32,610 nt of DNA from Roseburia sp. (GTDB lineage: Bacteria; Bacillota; Clostridia; Lachnospirales; Lachnospiraceae), in assembly GCA_003483745.1 (NCBI GenBank), contig DMYD01000050.1:1-32610 (forward strand), read 5' to 3'. Under the pieces are notes generated by a model. The model was not told the origin of the DNA. It saw only the letters and a program-made list of their open reading frames with translations, and ran no database searches. The position numbers and the translations under genes are program-made. Shown piece by piece: positions 29,916 to 32,610 of the stretch. How positions within the stretch are numbered: position 1 is the first letter of the stretch; every line of letters begins with the position of its first letter.

Positions 29916-31898
29916 ATGTCAAATAAAAATAAAACGATCGCGTTAGCATCTTTGATTGCAGCGGGAGCCGGTGTGGCAGCAGTTGCGGCAAGCAACAGCC
30001 ACAAACAGGCAAAGGCAAAGAAAATTGCCGAAAAACAGCAGGCAGAGAGCAGCACACCATACCGCAATACAGAGCGTGGAAAATACGAGAAAAACAGCAA
30101 AGGCATTTACTATACCAATGGTAACTACGAGGCATTTGCACACCCGAAAAAACCGGAAGGTGTTGATGAGAAAAGCGCATACATCGTAGGAAGTGGTCTT
30201 GCATCTTTAGCAGCAGCATGTTTTCTGGTTCGTGACGGTCAGATGCCGGGGGATCATATCCATATCTTAGAGGCAATGGATATCGCTGGCGGCGCATGTG
30301 ATGGTATTTTTGATCCGTCCAGAGGCTATGTGATGCGCGGCGGCCGTGAGATGGAGAACCATTTTGAATGTCTATGGGATCTCTTCCGCAGTATTCCATC
30401 CATCGAGACACCGGGTGTGTCCGTACTCGACGAATACTACTGGCTGAACAAAGAAGATCCAAACTACTCTTTATGCCGTGCAACTGAAAATCGTGGCAAG
30501 GATGCACATACGGACGGCAGATTTAACTTGAGCCAGAAAGGCTGCATGGAGATCATGAAACTTTTTATGACCAAAGACGAGGATCTGTATGATAAGACGA
30601 TCGAGGATGTCTTTGACGACGAAGTATTTGATTCTACCTTCTGGCTGTACTGGAGAACCATGTTTGCATTTGAAAACTGGCACAGCGCATTGGAGATGAA
30701 ACTTTATTTCCAGAGATTCATTCATCATATCGCAGGTCTGCCGGATTTCAGTGCATTGAAATTTACCAAATACAATCAGTATGAGTCACTGATCCTGCCA
30801 ATGCAGAAATATCTGGAAGCAGCAGGAGTTGATTTCCAGTTTAATACGGAAGTGACAAATGTGATCTTTGATATCAAGGATGGCAAAAAAGTGGCAACCG
30901 CGATCGAGTGCAAGGTAAAAGGTGTTGAGAGCGGCATCGTTCTGACAGAGAATGACCTTGTATTTGTAACAAACGGAAGTTGCACAGAGGGTACGATCTA
31001 CGGTGACCAGAACCATGCACCGAACGGAGATGCAGAAGTACGCAACAGCGGCTGCTGGAATTTATGGAAAAACATTGCAAAACAGGATCCGTCCTTTGGA
31101 CGTCCGGAGAAGTTCTGCTCCGATGTTGCCAAGACAAACTGGGAGTCTGCAACGGTAACTACACTGGATGATAAGATCATTCCATACATCACAAATATCT
31201 GTAAGAGAGATCCAAAGAGCGGCAAAGTTGTAACCGGCGGCATCGTAAGCTGCAAGGATTCAAGCTGGCTGTTAAGCTGGACGATCAACAGACAGGGACA
31301 GTTCAAAGAACAGGATAAAGATAAGGTCTGCGTATGGGTATACGGACTGTTCACTGATGTGCCGGGCGATTATGTAAAGAAACCAATGAAAGAATGTACC
31401 GGTAAAGAGATCACAGAAGAGTGGTTATACCACCTTGGTGTACCGACCGACCAGATCAAGGAGCTTGCAGAACACAGTGCAGTCTGTGTACCGACCATGA
31501 TGCCTTATATCACAGCATTCTTTATGCCAAGAACCAAAGGTGACCGCCCGGATGTCATCCCGGATGGATGTGTAAATTTTGCATTTTTAGGACAGTTTGC
31601 GGAGACACCGAGAGATACTGTATTCACAACAGAATATTCCGTCAGAACCGCAATGGAGGCTGTGTATGGACTGCTTGGTGTAGACCGTGGTGTGCCTGAG
31701 GTATGGGGAAGCGTGTATGATATCCGTGAACTTTTAGACAGCAGTGTCAAACTCATGGATGGCAAATCTCCGTTAGAGATCCAGCTTCCTGGTCCGCTTA
31801 ACGCATTAAAGAAACCTTTGATCCGTCTTGTAAAGGGAACTGTGGTTGAGAAACTGTTGCGGGATCATAATGTGTTAAAAGATGAAATGTTAGCATAA
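29916..31898 (+). CDS. ohyA: Oleate hydratase with N-terminal hydrophobic extension
   Basis: This gene encodes a 660-residue FAD-dependent fatty acid hydratase (once called 67-kDa myosin-cross-reactive antigen) that adds water to cis-9 unsaturated fatty acids, giving 10-hydroxy acids and detoxifying them. The core starts near residue 64 (IYYTNGNYEAFAHPKKPEGVD), the usual family N-terminus. FAD binding is seen in YIVGSGLASLAAA (89-101). The active-site segment RGGREMENHFECLWD (141-155) carries the likely catalytic E145, and ETPRDTVFTTEYSVRTAMEAVYGLL lies near the C-terminus. Residues 1-63 are extra: a hydrophobic stretch at about 7-26, then a K/Q/E-rich segment, which could anchor or associate the enzyme with the membrane. 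AAAGGAG lies before the ATG and no later start has a site. The upstream TetR gene may regulate it. Confidence 0.95.
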   Translation: MSNKNKTIALASLIAAGAGVAAVAASNSHKQAKAKKIAEKQQAESSTPYRNTERGKYEKNSKGIYYTNGNYEAFAHPKKPEGVDEKSAYIVGSGLASLAAACFLVRDGQMPGDHIHILEAMDIAGGACDGIFDPSRGYVMRGGREMENHFECLWDLFRSIPSIETPGVSVLDEYYWLNKEDPNYSLCRATENRGKDAHTDGRFNLSQKGCMEIMKLFMTKDEDLYDKTIEDVFDDEVFDSTFWLYWRTMFAFENWHSALEMKLYFQRFIHHIAGLPDFSALKFTKYNQYESLILPMQKYLEAAGVDFQFNTEVTNVIFDIKDGKKVATAIECKVKGVESGIVLTENDLVFVTNGSCTEGTIYGDQNHAPNGDAEVRNSGCWNLWKNIAKQDPSFGRPEKFCSDVAKTNWESATVTTLDDKIIPYITNICKRDPKSGKVVTGGIVSCKDSSWLLSWTINRQGQFKEQDKDKVCVWVYGLFTDVPGDYVKKPMKECTGKEITEEWLYHLGVPTDQIKELAEHSAVCVPTMMPYITAFFMPRTKGDRPDVIPDGCVNFAFLGQFAETPRDTVFTTEYSVRTAMEAVYGLLGVDRGVPEVWGSVYDIRELLDSSVKLMDGKSPLEIQLPGPLNALKKPLIRLVKGTVVEKLLRDHNVLKDEMLA

Positions 31899-31913
31899 AA
31901 TATTGCAGAGAGC

Positions 31914-31981
31914 GCTAATTTCAGGTAAATGTTTAGTTTAAATGAATATTTGTTTTAGATGAATTTTTAGTTCAGATGAAT
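31914..31981 (+). repeat. 17-nt tandem repeats
   Basis: Three units of exactly 17 nt (31931-31947, 31948-31964, 31965-31981) share TTTAGTTTAGATGAAT-like sequence, each ending in GAAT. A more diverged fourth unit may precede them (31914-31930). They lie between the oleate hydratase stop and its terminator. Confidence 0.6.
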
Positions 31982-31995
31982 GGAATGGACATATG

Positions 31996-32037
31996 AAAAA
32001 GACAGGATTATGGGTTAGCCCGTGATCCTGTCTTTTT
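31996..32037. terminator. Bidirectional terminator between oleate hydratase and GNAT genes
   Basis: AAAAAGACAGGATTATGGG (31996-32014) pairs with 32019-32037 over its whole length with two T-G pairs, leaving TTAG as the loop. T runs are present on both strands and the genes converge. Confidence 0.93.
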
Positions 32038-32079
32038 CTCAAAGTTTCGTGTTTTTCATGATTGGTCTGTCAGAAACGA

Positions 32080-32517
32080 TTATTTTTTCATTTCCATATA
32101 AGGTAAAAAGGAAAAACCATTTTTTTCATAGACCTTGATGGCTCTGTTATTTTCTTCCTCTACTTCCAGTCTGAGGATGGCATCCGGGTATTTTTTCCCG
32201 ATATAATCAATAAATTTGCTTCCGATACCGGTTCCACGGCAGGATTCTTTGATATAAATATCCTCAATCCACATACATGGTCTGCCAAATTCTGTGGAAA
32301 AACTTTTGGCGATCATGCCATATCCCTGGATTTCGCCGGATACTTCAAAAATATATCCTTCCAGGTAAGGACAGTCATTGATACAGTTTTCGATATCATT
32401 CCGGAAAATGTCGTCGGAACCGTTTGTAAAAACTGCCGGTGATGTGTAAAATACACGCATCATTTCAAGAACACTGTTTTTGTCTTTAGGTGTCATAGGT
32501 CTTATGATACTGTTCAT
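32080..32517 (-). CDS. GNAT family N-acetyltransferase
   Basis: This gene encodes a 145-residue acetyltransferase using acetyl-CoA. The fold is recognisable: an N-terminal IIRPMTPKDKNSVLEMM, the central beta-strand WIEDIYIKESCRGTGIGSKFIDYI with the acetyl-CoA loop RGTGIG at 94-99, then LRLEVEEENNRAIKVYEKNGF with the usual N-A-x-x-x-Y-x-K-x-G-F. The length is standard. The ATG at 32517 follows GGAGG with 6-nt spacing. The substrate cannot be told. It is monocistronic on the minus strand, with the inverted-repeat copy upstream. Confidence 0.92.
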   Translation of the reverse strand: MNSIIRPMTPKDKNSVLEMMRVFYTSPAVFTNGSDDIFRNDIENCINDCPYLEGYIFEVSGEIQGYGMIAKSFSTEFGRPCMWIEDIYIKESCRGTGIGSKFIDYIGKKYPDAILRLEVEEENNRAIKVYEKNGFSFLPYMEMKK

Positions 32518-32567
32518 TTTTATCCTCCATTTAAGAAAAATTTATGGTGCTATGAGTTACCCGGCGA

Positions 32568-32610
32568 AGGGGGCGCAGGTTTTTGAGTGGCAAATTGCAT
32601 CAAGCCGGGA
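32568..32610 (+). repeat. Truncated second copy of the inverted-repeat element
   Basis: The segment starts AGGGGGCGC and contains CAAATTGCATCAAGC (32591-32605), a 14/15 match to the core of the element at 8101-8338, followed by CGGGA where that element has TGGGA. The window ends inside it, so the other half is not visible. The TGTCAAAAGGTGG block of the first copy is missing here. Confidence 0.55.

Noticed and set aside
29914..30507. 197-codon minus-strand ORF
   Set aside because: It is wholly antisense to the oleate hydratase gene, with C/H/R-rich composition typical of a shadow frame.
1..32610. CRISPR arrays, rRNA, tRNA, insertion sequences, phage genes or toxin-antitoxin pairs
   Set aside because: No regularly spaced direct repeats with spacers, no recognisable RNA genes and no transposase or integrase motifs were found on reading both strands.

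Overview
The window looks like chromosomal DNA of a low- to mid-GC anaerobic Firmicute, most likely a Lachnospiraceae gut commensal of the Roseburia type. Supporting evidence is pyruvate formate-lyase with its activase, a Veg protein, a SPOCS-LysM protein, a SEC-C methionine aminopeptidase, long-form HPF, strong AGGAGG ribosome binding sites, some TTG starts, and an arabinan-utilisation locus of the kind fibre-degrading gut bacteria carry. The genus is inference. No rRNA, tRNA, CRISPR array, transposase or phage gene was found.

Layout: (1) 30-3826: a secreted Fn3-like protein, then on the minus strand a YfcE-type phosphoesterase and an ArsR-type regulator with an unidentified C-terminal domain, then a PAS-GGDEF diguanylate cyclase. 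(2) 3827-8078: the pflB-pflA fermentation operon with a structured leader, then hpf with its own promoter and terminator. (3) 8101-8338: a 238-bp inverted-repeat element; a second diverged copy begins at the right edge of the window (about 32568). (4) 8344-9195: a DegV/FakB-type fatty-acid-binding protein on the minus strand, whose promoter is bracketed by two TTTGA-N3-TCAAA palindromes resembling FabT operators. (5) 9381-13747: a small unknown ORF, ddl-murF (peptidoglycan precursor synthesis), plsC (phosphatidic acid synthesis) and a PrcB-like lipoprotein. (6) 13892-18650: veg, a SPOCS-LysM protein whose ribosome binding site lies inside the terminator hairpin of veg, a coiled-coil NlpC/P60 hydrolase, yqeY and map. 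(7) 18705-20461: on the minus strand, an MGDG-synthase-like glycosyltransferase overlapping a divergent PlsY-like membrane protein. (8) 20575-28882: an L-arabinose polymer locus: LacI regulator, GH127 beta-L-arabinofuranosidase, lipoprotein substrate-binding protein, two permeases and GH51 alpha-L-arabinofuranosidase. (9) 29143-32517: a TetR regulator, an oleate hydratase with an unusual N-terminal hydrophobic extension, and a GNAT acetyltransferase.

Two themes link the genes. Lipid metabolism recurs: DegV, PlsC, PlsY-like, glycolipid glycosyltransferase and oleate hydratase. The sugar locus forms a complete import-and-hydrolyse module: arabino-oligosaccharides are captured by the lipoprotein, imported by the permeases (the ATPase is not encoded here), and cleaved in the cytoplasm by GH127 and GH51, with a LacI repressor and a palindromic operator upstream. 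I see no convincing wholly new multi-gene system. The best leads are the inverted-repeat element, the two FabT-like operators at degV, the ArsR fusion, the terminator/RBS overlap at veg, and the extended oleate hydratase.
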